Source: CAYSNP01 sp964432485 (GTDB lineage: Bacteria > Bacillota > Clostridia > Christensenellales > DTU072). Taken from it: DNA of 25,775 bases. Positions 1 through 6,467 of this stretch are shown one piece after another (position 1 is the first letter of the stretch; each line of letters opens with the position of its first letter). A program made the translations under genes and the position numbers. Under the pieces are notes generated by a model. That model searched no databases. It saw only the letters and a program-made list of their open reading frames with translations, and had not been told where the DNA came from. The DNA is taken from assembly GCA_964432485.1 (NCBI GenBank), contig CAYSNP010000024.1:1-25775 (forward strand), in the 5' to 3' direction.

Positions 1-51
1 TGCTGCGTAAGCGGCACAGCTCATACTTTTTTTATTAAAAGTCTTTTTCAT
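1..51 (-). CDS. 5' end of an unidentified leftward gene (partial)
   Basis: An ATG at 51-49 on the minus strand is preceded by an AAAGGAG ribosome binding site (plus-strand 62-68) and opens a frame that stays open to the window edge. Only 17 codons are visible, reading MKKTFNKKSMSCAAYAA. The basic start followed by a Cys and small residues does not identify a family. The gene is divergent from arsR and shares the 52-245 intergenic region, so it may belong to the same metal response, but that is inference from position only. Confidence 0.55.
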   Translation of the reverse strand, partial: MKKTFNKKSMSCAAYAA

Positions 52-72
52 AATAAAAAAACTCCTTTCACT

Positions 73-127
73 TTTTATTCTTAATTATATACTTTTATTC
101 TTAAATAATCGATTAATTTAAGATTAA
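73..127. repeat. Three related 10-12 bp repeats around the leftward promoter
   Basis: TTTTATTCTTAA occurs exactly at 73-84 and 93-104, a 20-bp period. TTAAGATTAA at 118-127 is the inverted form of the core with one mismatch. The first copy abuts a minus-strand TATAAT (89 to 84) that would serve the gene starting at 51; no good -35 is visible for it. A perfect palindrome TAATCGATTA (106-115) lies between copies two and three. The arrangement resembles a regulator binding array, but the DNA is very AT-rich, so chance is possible. Confidence 0.35.
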
Positions 128-172
128 TTCTCTAAAAATCAGAAAGTTTTGTAAAATACCTTATTAAAGTAA

Positions 173-201
173 TTGACAAAAAAAGGTAAAGCCTATATAA
201 T
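173..201 (+). promoter_or_regulatory. Consensus promoter of arsR
   Basis: TTGACA at 173-178 and TATAAT at 196-201 are separated by 17 bp, a perfect sigma-70/A consensus. The expected start point is about 208, directly at the left edge of the operator-like repeat 209-230, so a bound repressor would block initiation or early elongation. Confidence 0.88.
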
Positions 202-208
202 AATCTTA

Positions 209-230
209 CAAACAGTTGAGCAACTATTCA
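209..230. promoter_or_regulatory. Putative ArsR/CadC operator O1
   Basis: Imperfect inverted repeat with a GAGC centre (218-221). The right arm AACTATTCA (222-230) is identical to the right arm of the repeat at 669-690 in front of the ATPase gene. The left arm matches the palindrome at six of nine positions. It lies between the promoter and the AAGGAG ribosome binding site, where repressor binding would autoregulate arsR. Confidence 0.72.
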
Positions 231-245
231 ACTAAGGAGCATATA

Positions 246-611
246 ATGAAGTGTAACAATAAAGAGATAGACAGGTGCGACTGTATAGCTATCCATACCG
301 AGGTGGTGGATATGGTATCGGCAAAACTGCCCAAAGATAATGAGCTTAGGGAGCTTGCAAGCCTTTTTAAGGTGCTAGGCGATGGTACCAGGATTAAGAT
401 AATCAATGCGCTACTGGCGGCGGAAATGTGTGTATGTGATATTGCGGTATTGCTTAATATGACCAAATCCGCTATTTCGCATCAATTGCGCACCTTACGA
501 CAAACCAAGCTGGTAAAAAGCCGCAAAGAAGGCAAGCATGTCTTTTATTCGCTGGATGATGAGCATGTAAGCGGCATTATTACTCAAGGGCTAGAGCATA
601 TTGCGGAATAG
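246..611 (+). CDS. cadC: ArsR/SmtB-family metal-sensing repressor (CadC-like)
   Basis: A 121-residue winged-helix repressor expected to leave its operators when Cd, Pb or Zn binds. The ATG at 246 is chosen over upstream in-frame codons because AAGGAG (234-239) sits just before it. Cys62-Val-Cys64 in an EMCVCD box matches the ELCVCD box of CadC/ArsR, and N-terminal Cys3, Cys11 and Cys13 can complete the thiolate site. The C-terminus carries Asp105-x-His107-x10-His118-x2-Glu121, the full SmtB/CadC alpha-5 zinc motif. The recognition helix region is NMTKSAISHQLRTL. It precedes the P-type ATPase and has operator-like repeats before both genes. The family is secure; the exact metal is inferred from these residues. 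Confidence 0.93.
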   Translation: MKCNNKEIDRCDCIAIHTEVVDMVSAKLPKDNELRELASLFKVLGDGTRIKIINALLAAEMCVCDIAVLLNMTKSAISHQLRTLRQTKLVKSRKEGKHVFYSLDDEHVSGIITQGLEHIAE

Positions 612-626
612 TATAGGAGAATAAGA

Positions 627-657
627 AAAAATTACGGGCGGGCTAGCCTTAATTTTT
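627..657 (+). terminator. Possible intrinsic terminator between the repressor and ATPase genes
   Basis: AAAAATTA (627-634) can pair with TAATTTTT (650-657) around a G/C-rich core (636-648) that adds about three pairs. The U-rich right arm ends the stem. It lies after the arsR stop and before the second operator/promoter, consistent with separate transcription of the two genes. The A/T outer stem makes it a modest candidate. Confidence 0.45.
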
Positions 658-667
658 CCGTCAACAG

Positions 668-696
668 TTGAATAGTTTAGCAACTATTCATATTAG
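668..696 (+). promoter_or_regulatory. Putative promoter of the cation ATPase gene
   Basis: TTGAAT (668-673) and TATTAG (691-696) are 17 bp apart, each matching consensus at four of six positions. The perfect operator palindrome 669-690 fills the spacer, the classic position for an ArsR-family repressor to exclude RNA polymerase. It is weaker than the arsR promoter. Confidence 0.5.
669..690. promoter_or_regulatory. Putative ArsR/CadC operator O2 (perfect palindrome)
   Basis: TGAATAGTT (669-677) and AACTATTCA (682-690) are exact reverse complements around TAGC. The segment AGTTTAGCAACTATTCA differs from O1 by a single base. Two copies of one operator, one before the repressor and one before the transporter, indicate a small regulon controlled by the ArsR-family protein. 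Confidence 0.78.
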
Positions 697-740
697 CTAA
701 TAAAATAATATAAAGCAAACAAAATAAAGGTAAGAGAAGC

Positions 741-2876
741 ATGAAAGATACTTTAGTTAAAGATAAAAACGGACAAGGCACTAATATAAGCGGTAAAGGC
801 AGTTTGCAGCTTACAGGTTTAGACTGCGCACAATGCGCTAACTTAATTGAACAGCGTGTGCAAAAATTAAATGGTGTAAAAAGCGCAAGTTTGGACTTTA
901 TATCAGGTAAGCTGGCAATAGAAGCGCATAATAAAGAAGCATTGCCGAATTTATTAAAACAAGCAGAAAAGGTTGTCTATACTGCTGAACCTAATGCAAA
1001 GGTACAGGAGCGGCAAGATTCCAAGCCTCAAAAAGATAAAAGGGAACAAATTGCCCGCATTTTGCAATATATTGGAGCGGGCCTGTTTGTGCTGGGGTTG
1101 GCAGTAACGCTTCCGCTCTTGTTTCAGCTAGTTACATTTTTGGCGGCTTATTTGCTAATAGGTTGGCAAGTAATTGTGCAAGCGGTAAAGAATATTGCCA
1201 AAGGGCAAGTTTTTGACGAAAACTTTTTAATGAGCATAGCCACCATTGGGGCATTTGCCATAGGTCAATACCCCGAAGGGGTTGCGGTAATGCTGTTTTA
1301 TCAAGTAGGTGAAGGATTCCAAGAGCTTGCGGTAACCCGTTCCAAACGCTCCATTGCCGACTTAATGGGACTGCGCCCTGATTATGCTACCTTATATGCG
1401 CAAGGAGTAGAGCAAAGAGTTGCGCCCGAACAAGTTAGCGTAGGGGATATTATTGTAGTAAAGCCCGGCGAAAGAGTGCCTTTAGACGGCATAGTAACAC
1501 AAGGCGTATCTTCTTTGGACACTGCTGCACTTACCGGAGAGAGCTTGCCGCAAGATGTGAGCACAGGCAGTGAGGTGCTGTCCGGATCTGTCAATATCAA
1601 TGGCTTGCTGCAAATAAAAGTAAGCAAGCCTTTTGCGCAATCTACCGCCACTCAAATCTTAGAACTTGTGCAAAACTCCGGCGCAAAAAAGGCATCCAGC
1701 GAAAACTTTATTACTAAGTTTGCCAAATATTATACCCCTTTTGTAGTATTTTCTGCATTGCTACTAGCTATACTTCCTCCACTGTTTGCCGGCGGCGGCT
1801 ATGCCTTATGGCTAAGGCGGGCTTTAGTATTTCTGGTAGTTTCTTGCCCTTGCGCATTGGTGCTTTCTATCCCTTTAAGCTATTTTGGCGGCATTGGCGG
1901 TGCGGCAAAAGTAGGCATTTTGATAAAGGGAAGCAACTATCTGGAAGCATTAAATAAGGTGGATATCGTAGTTTTGGACAAGACCGGCACGCTTACCAAA
2001 GGGGTTTTTACGCTTAAAGAAATACAGCCTGAGCAAGACTTTAGCAAAGAGCAACTGTTGTATTATGCCGCTATGGCGGAACGCAATTCTTCTCACCCTA
2101 TTGCAAACTGTATTAGCGAGGCTTATGGCAGGCAGCTTAACGGCAGGGCAGTAACAGAATATAAAGAAATTGCAGGGCAAGGAATTAAGGCTGTTATAGA
2201 TAATAAGGTTGTCCTTGTAGGCAATGGAAAACTTATGCGCTCTTACAATATCCCTATAAATGAAATTGCAAGCGCAGATACAATAGCGCATATTGGGATA
2301 GGTGGCAGGTATGCAGGTTATTTTTCAATAGGAGATAAGATAAAGGCAACTTCGTATAAGGCAATAACTGAATTGCAGGCACAAGGGATAAGGGTTGCCA
2401 TGCTTACGGGGGATAATGAGCTTGCCGCCAAAAGTGTAGCGGAGCAGTTAGGGATTCAGGAGTATTATGCACAGTTGCTGCCCGCTCAAAAAATAGAGCA
2501 ATTAGAGAGCATTGCAAAGAGCGCAAAAAGCAAAACGGTATTTGTAGGCGATGGTATAAACGATGCGCCTGTGCTTGCAAGAGCGGATATTGGGATAGCT
2601 ATGGGGGGAGTGGGTTCGGATGCCGCTTTAGAAGCGGCGGATATGGTGCTTATGACAGATGACCTTAGCAAAATTGGAGTTTCGCTTAAGATAGCCAAAC
2701 GAACTCGCTTTATAGTTATTCAAAATATAGCCTTTTCTTTATTGGTAAAAGGGGTTATACTGGTTTTGGGGGCATTGGGATTGGTCAGCATGTGGGGCGC
2801 GGTGTTTGGCGATGTGGGAGTAAGCATTATAGCGGTGCTCAACGCTGTCCGCGCTATGAAAAGAAAGGATAAATAG
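741..2876 (+). CDS. cadA: P1B-type Cd/Zn/Pb-exporting ATPase (CadA/ZntA)
   Basis: A 711-residue heavy-metal P-type ATPase that exports soft divalent cations across the cytoplasmic membrane. One N-terminal metal-binding domain carries Cys29-Ala-Gln-Cys32. Membrane helices follow, then the actuator loop with TGES, the transmembrane Cys369-Pro-Cys371 metal site, the phosphorylated Asp413 in DKTGT, His452-Pro453, and the GDGIND hinge (603-608). The last helices contain GDVGVS, whose Asp is typical of the Zn/Cd/Pb group, arguing against a Cu pump. Length is normal. The RBS (AAGGTAAGAG) is weak. It is expected to be induced with the repressor through the operator at 669-690. Confidence 0.95.
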   Translation: MKDTLVKDKNGQGTNISGKGSLQLTGLDCAQCANLIEQRVQKLNGVKSASLDFISGKLAIEAHNKEALPNLLKQAEKVVYTAEPNAKVQERQDSKPQKDKREQIARILQYIGAGLFVLGLAVTLPLLFQLVTFLAAYLLIGWQVIVQAVKNIAKGQVFDENFLMSIATIGAFAIGQYPEGVAVMLFYQVGEGFQELAVTRSKRSIADLMGLRPDYATLYAQGVEQRVAPEQVSVGDIIVVKPGERVPLDGIVTQGVSSLDTAALTGESLPQDVSTGSEVLSGSVNINGLLQIKVSKPFAQSTATQILELVQNSGAKKASSENFITKFAKYYTPFVVFSALLLAILPPLFAGGGYALWLRRALVFLVVSCPCALVLSIPLSYFGGIGGAAKVGILIKGSNYLEALNKVDIVVLDKTGTLTKGVFTLKEIQPEQDFSKEQLLYYAAMAERNSSHPIANCISEAYGRQLNGRAVTEYKEIAGQGIKAVIDNKVVLVGNGKLMRSYNIPINEIASADTIAHIGIGGRYAGYFSIGDKIKATSYKAITELQAQGIRVAMLTGDNELAAKSVAEQLGIQEYYAQLLPAQKIEQLESIAKSAKSKTVFVGDGINDAPVLARADIGIAMGGVGSDAALEAADMVLMTDDLSKIGVSLKIAKRTRFIVIQNIAFSLLVKGVILVLGALGLVSMWGAVFGDVGVSIIAVLNAVRAMKRKDK

Positions 2877-2908
2877 CCGCTAAATACTAATAATAAGGGT
2901 AATATATT

Positions 2909-3739
2909 ATGGCAGAATTAAAAGAGTACAATCAAAAAAGAGATTTTGGCGCAACCTTAGAGCCTAAGGGGCAAAGTGAGCCAAATATTACTACGCAATC
3001 TGCATTGCGATATGTAATTCAACGCCATTGGGCACGCAGAGAGCATTACGACTTTAGGTTAGAGTGGAATGGGGTATTGCTTAGTTGGGCTGTGCCAAAA
3101 GGCCCTTCGTATAATCCCGCCGAAAAAAGGCTTGCTGTTATGGTGGAGGATCACCCGCTGGAGTACCGCAATTTCGAGGGCACTATTCCGCAAGGCGAAT
3201 ATGGCGGAGGGACTGTTATGCTTTGGGATGAGGGTTGGTGGCAGCCTTTGGGGGATGTGGAACAAGGGCGGGCTAAAGGCTCGCTAAAGTTTTTGCTGAA
3301 AGGCGCAAGGCTAAAAGGCAAATGGGCGCTGGTTAAACTTGCCGGTAGCAAAGACGGTAAAAACAATTGGCTGCTACTTAAAGAAAAAGACGATTATGCT
3401 AAGGACATAGCAGGGATAGAACATTTTGCCGATAGTATTAGAACAGGGCGAACTAAAGAGGAAATAGAGCAGGGCGCTACAGCCAAAACTATAAGCAATC
3501 CTTTTGACAGCGCTAGCGTACAGCTTGCGCAGTTAGCGGCTACGCCGCCAAAAGAGGACGGTTGGGTATATGAAATCAAATATGACGGATATAGGATTTT
3601 GGCTTATTTAGAGCAAGGCAAAGTAAGGTTGCTATCCAGAAATAACAATGATTTATCCCATCGATTTGGCAATATTGTTTCCGCTCTCTCAAGTTTTTTT
3701 TTGGCAAAGCGGTGGTGCTGGACGGAGAGTTGGCTATAA
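2909..3739 (+). CDS. ligD: DNA ligase LigD, N-terminal part: phosphoesterase domain and start of ligase domain (frameshifted)
   Basis: First part of a LigD-type end-joining enzyme, 32 bp after cadA, with AAGGGT (2895-2900) as RBS. Residues 30-160 form the 3'-phosphoesterase domain: His40, His46, Asp48, Arg50, His82 and Tyr86 match, with a constant offset of two, the catalytic set I recall for Pseudomonas LigD (His42, His48, Asp50, Arg52, His84, Tyr88). The ligase domain begins near residue 205; Lys224 in EIKYDGYR is the adenylation lysine. The frame then leaves the homologous sequence at a T9 run (3694-3702), ending in an unrelated 14-residue tail. Adding one T or removing two joins it to the next frame, giving about 812 or 811 residues in total. 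Confidence 0.9.
   Translation: MAELKEYNQKRDFGATLEPKGQSEPNITTQSALRYVIQRHWARREHYDFRLEWNGVLLSWAVPKGPSYNPAEKRLAVMVEDHPLEYRNFEGTIPQGEYGGGTVMLWDEGWWQPLGDVEQGRAKGSLKFLLKGARLKGKWALVKLAGSKDGKNNWLLLKEKDDYAKDIAGIEHFADSIRTGRTKEEIEQGATAKTISNPFDSASVQLAQLAATPPKEDGWVYEIKYDGYRILAYLEQGKVRLLSRNNNDLSHRFGNIVSALSSFFLAKRWCWTESWL
3694..3702 (+). other. T9 homopolymer at the ligD frameshift
   Basis: Nine consecutive T lie exactly where the ligase reading frame changes. Ten T (or seven) would read Ser-Phe-Phe-(Phe)-Gly-Lys-Ala-Val-Val-Leu-Asp-Gly-Glu-Leu, restoring ligase motif III without any stop. This may be a real indel, a phase-variable or slippage site, or a base-calling error in a homopolymer. The sequence alone cannot distinguish these. 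Confidence 0.9.
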
Positions 3740-5346
3740 TTGATAAGCAAGGCAAGACAGACTTTCAAGCGTTACAAAACTATATGCGCCGTCCGCAACA
3801 AGCCAATTTGGTATATATAATTTTCGATATTTTGGCATTGGACGGTAAGGATTTAAGAGAAAAGCCGCTAAGTTACAGAAAAGAAATACTTAAAAGCTTA
3901 CTGCAAGGTGCGCCAAGCGAGCTTTATTTTAGCCCGTCTTTGCAAGGGCAAGGCAGCGAAATCTTTGCTGCGGCTTGTAAGCTGGGGCTGGAGGGGATTG
4001 TAGCAAAAAGGGCGGATTCGGTATATTGCGGACAGCGCAGCAATGATTGGCTTAAAATTAAGTGCGACAATAGGCAAGAGTTTGTTATAGGCGGATATAC
4101 TCTTTCGGATAAAAAAAGAGAGGGAGTCAGCTCTTTACTTTTGGGGTACTTCAAAGAGGACAAGCTGCACTATATAGGCAGAGCGGGGAGCGGAATAGCA
4201 GAGCGTATAGCGGCAGATTTGCAAAACAAGTTTAAAGGATTGCAAGCAGAGCACAACCCCTTTGCTACCATGCCAAAGGCACGAAGCGGCGAGCGTATCA
4301 CTTGGCTAAAGACGGAATTGGTGGCAGAAATAAAGTATAATGGGCTGACAGAGGACAACTTGCTAAGGCAGGCAAGCTATAAGGGGTTAAGAGAGGATAA
4401 GGAGGCAACAGCAGTAACAATGGAAAAAGAGCTTTTAGAGGTTGAGCAAGAGCAAGAGCAAAAGGATACAGCAAGCAAGCAAAAAGGCAATGCCAATATT
4501 GTGCAGGGAGTGAAAGTGAGCAATCCTGATAAGCTGATTTTTGAACAGTCCGGCATTAAAAAGATAGATATAATTAAGTATTACGAAAGCGTGGCAAGCG
4601 CAATGCTGCCCTATTTAGAAGGGCGGCTGCTTAGCATTGTCAGATGCCCTAAAGGCACTTCCGAGCCTTGTTTTTATAAAAAGCATCCCTTGCCAAGCAG
4701 TAAAGATATTATGCCTTTTACAATTACATCTTCTTCAGGCGAAAGCGAGGAATATTTTTATATCAATAGCGGCAAAGGCATTATTTCGGAGGTACAAATG
4801 GGTACAATAGAGTTTCATTTATGGGCAAGCAAAGCAGATACGCTGGAACAACCTGATTTAATGGTGTTTGACCTTGACCCTGATGAGGGTATGGAAATAG
4901 CGCAAGTGCGGCAAGGTGTGCGCCACTTAAAAGAGGTGCTTGACCGCTTGTCCCTTACCTCTTTTCTAAAGACCAGCGGCGGCAAAGGCTATCATATAGT
5001 GCTGCCCTTTGCTCCTAGCGGCGGTTGGGAAGCTTTTTCCGGTTTTGCGCGCAGGGTAGCAGAAGCCATGGAGCAACTTTATCCCGACCGCTATACTTCC
5101 AATATGCGCAAAGAAAAACGCAAAGGGCGTATCTTTATAGATTGGGTACGTAACGGCAGAGGCGCAACCAGCGTAGCCCCCTATTCCCTAAGAGCAAAGC
5201 AATCCCCTACCATTTCTGCCCCAATCTCCTGGCAACAGCTGGACTCCATTGCCCCCGACAGCATCACCCTTGCAAATATCAACTCTCACCTTACTCTACC
5301 CAACCCCTGGACAGATTTCTTTAAGATAGAACAAAGGATAAAGTAA
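3712..5346 (+). CDS. ligD: DNA ligase LigD, C-terminal part: rest of ligase domain and primase-polymerase domain
   Basis: Continuation of LigD in another frame. It opens with VVLDGELAIID (ligase motif III) and contains GLEGIVAKR (motif IV) and DWLKIK (motif V), then the OB fold. A charged, Gln/Glu-rich linker (about 240-260) leads to the polymerase domain, which has Asp387-Leu-Asp389-Pro (metal-binding DxD), TSGGKGYHIVLP and FIDWVRN with the third Asp. Domain order is PE-LIG-POL as in Pseudomonas, unlike mycobacterial POL-PE-LIG. The GTG at 3712 is simply the first start-like codon after the frameshift; no ribosome binding site precedes it, so independent translation is doubtful. No Ku gene is in the window, although LigD normally works with Ku in end joining. 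Confidence 0.9.
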   Translation: MVLDGELAIIDKQGKTDFQALQNYMRRPQQANLVYIIFDILALDGKDLREKPLSYRKEILKSLLQGAPSELYFSPSLQGQGSEIFAAACKLGLEGIVAKRADSVYCGQRSNDWLKIKCDNRQEFVIGGYTLSDKKREGVSSLLLGYFKEDKLHYIGRAGSGIAERIAADLQNKFKGLQAEHNPFATMPKARSGERITWLKTELVAEIKYNGLTEDNLLRQASYKGLREDKEATAVTMEKELLEVEQEQEQKDTASKQKGNANIVQGVKVSNPDKLIFEQSGIKKIDIIKYYESVASAMLPYLEGRLLSIVRCPKGTSEPCFYKKHPLPSSKDIMPFTITSSSGESEEYFYINSGKGIISEVQMGTIEFHLWASKADTLEQPDLMVFDLDPDEGMEIAQVRQGVRHLKEVLDRLSLTSFLKTSGGKGYHIVLPFAPSGGWEAFSGFARRVAEAMEQLYPDRYTSNMRKEKRKGRIFIDWVRNGRGATSVAPYSLRAKQSPTISAPISWQQLDSIAPDSITLANINSHLTLPNPWTDFFKIEQRIK

Positions 5347-5432
5347 TTCCTTTTATCACCATTTAAGCTGTGCTTGCGTCTGCATGCATTGCTTATTTAT
5401 ACCCTCACAATGATTTCGTATTTGCTCGTGGA

Positions 5433-5459
5433 CTCCTGCTTGTCGGGAGATTTTCTTTA
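5433..5459 (+). terminator. Putative intrinsic terminator after ligD
   Basis: CTCCTG (5433-5438) pairs with CGGGAG (5444-5449), including one G-U, around a five-base loop. It is followed by ATTTTCTTT. It stands 87 bp past the ligD stop and just before the next promoter, separating the two transcription units. Confidence 0.5.
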
Positions 5460-5468
5460 TCAATGGTC

Positions 5469-5498
5469 TTGCAAGTAACAATATAGAAATGCTATAAT
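5469..5498 (+). promoter_or_regulatory. Putative promoter of the KilA-N/type III restriction operon
   Basis: TTGCAA (5469-5474) and TATAAT (5493-5498) are 18 bp apart. The expected start is about 5505, leaving an untranslated leader of about 109 bases before the ATG at 5614. No other promoter was noticed before the last gene of the operon. Confidence 0.65.
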
Positions 5499-5506
5499 GA
5501 TAACAT

Positions 5507-5570
5507 AATTGCGTGAGAGTTTCAAACTGTTTTGGGGTACGCTCAATGGCGTCGCTTTTGTGACGCAATT
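5507..5570 (+). promoter_or_regulatory. 5' leader with two mutually exclusive hairpins
   Basis: AATTGCGT (5507-5514) is the exact complement of ACGCAATT (5563-5570), a long-range 8-bp stem closing the leader. A local hairpin GCGTCGC (5549-5555)/GTGACGC (5560-5566) with a TTTT loop uses four of the same bases (5563-5566), so the two cannot form together. A third small repeat, AGTTT-C-AAACT, lies at 5518-5528. Overlapping alternatives are typical of attenuators or protein-controlled leaders. No known riboswitch class was recognised, and the AGGAGG site at 5602-5607 is not inside these stems. Confidence 0.5.
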
Positions 5571-5613
5571 GAAAGGGCGATGGTATATGAGGCATAAAAC
5601 GAGGAGGCTTACA

Positions 5614-6456
5614 ATGGCTAAAAAAGTAACGGTCAAGGGAATAAACGTTGGATATAAGGCCGTAGACAAAGAAAATTATATATCGCTTACCGACATAGCT
5701 AAATATAAAAATGCGGAAAACCCGAACGACGTAATAAAAAATTGGTTGCGCAACCGCATGACGATTGAGTTTTTAGGCATTTGGGAGGGGCTAAACAATC
5801 CGAACTTTAACCCCGTCGAATTCGACGGGTTTAGAAAAGAGGCGGGGCTTAACAGCTTTGTACTTTCGCCTACAAAATGGATAGAAAAGACGGGAGCAAT
5901 CGGCATTATTTCAACGGCGGGCAAATACGGCGGCACTTACGCGCATAACGACATAGCCATGGAGTTTGCAAATTGGGTTTCGGTAGAATTTAGGCTCTAT
6001 ATAATAAAGGAATTCCAAAGGCTGAAAGCGGAGGAACAAAAAGCTCTTGAATGGACGGCAAAGCGCGAGCTTGCGAAAGTAAATTACTGTATACATACGG
6101 ATGCGATAAAGGAAAACCTCATCGTTCCTACACTTACCGATAAGCAGATTTCATATGTCTATGCCAACGAAGCGGATATATTAAACGTTGCCTTGTTCGG
6201 CAAAACGGCGGGGGAGTGGCAAGCGGGCAACCCTGATAAAAAAGGTAATATGCGCGACTATGCAAGCGTGGAGCAACTACTCGTGCTTGCAAATTTAGAA
6301 AGTTACAACGCTATTTTGATAGAACAAGGAATGCCGCCCAAGAAGCGTATCGTACTGCTGAACAAGACGGCGAAAAAACAACTTGAAACGTTGCTAAGCG
6401 TAAAAGTAAAACAAGACGAATTACTCGCTTTACCTAAAAGCGACGGCAAAAAGTAA
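5614..6456 (+). CDS. KilA-N domain DNA-binding protein
   Basis: A 280-residue protein whose first about 140 residues form a KilA-N domain: ISLTDIAKYKN, NWLRNR, FLGIWE, the SPTKWIEKTGAIGI region, a GGTYAH turn, and AMEFANWVSVEFRLYIIKEFQ. KilA-N is a DNA-binding module known from phages and large DNA viruses, and also found as a chromosomal accessory domain. The C-terminal half is mostly helical and unrecognised. AGGAGG (5602-5607) six bases upstream fixes the ATG at 5614; the frame is open further upstream but lacks an RBS there. The mod gene follows after 11 bp, so it is the first gene of the restriction operon. It could be a locus regulator, a DNA-recognition partner or an extra defence gene; nothing here decides. 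Confidence 0.9.
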   Translation: MAKKVTVKGINVGYKAVDKENYISLTDIAKYKNAENPNDVIKNWLRNRMTIEFLGIWEGLNNPNFNPVEFDGFRKEAGLNSFVLSPTKWIEKTGAIGIISTAGKYGGTYAHNDIAMEFANWVSVEFRLYIIKEFQRLKAEEQKALEWTAKRELAKVNYCIHTDAIKENLIVPTLTDKQISYVYANEADILNVALFGKTAGEWQAGNPDKKGNMRDYASVEQLLVLANLESYNAILIEQGMPPKKRIVLLNKTAKKQLETLLSVKVKQDELLALPKSDGKK

Positions 6457-6467
6457 AGAGGTGTAAC

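Noticed and set aside
216..245. Ten-residue upstream extension of the ArsR-family repressor
   Set aside because: It begins inside the operator repeat, without an RBS, whereas AAGGAG stands just before the ATG at 246.
5509..5613. N-terminal extension of the KilA-N protein from a TTG
   Set aside because: No RBS and it runs through the structured leader; AGGAGG at 5602-5607 clearly serves the ATG at 5614, and KilA-N homology starts after it.
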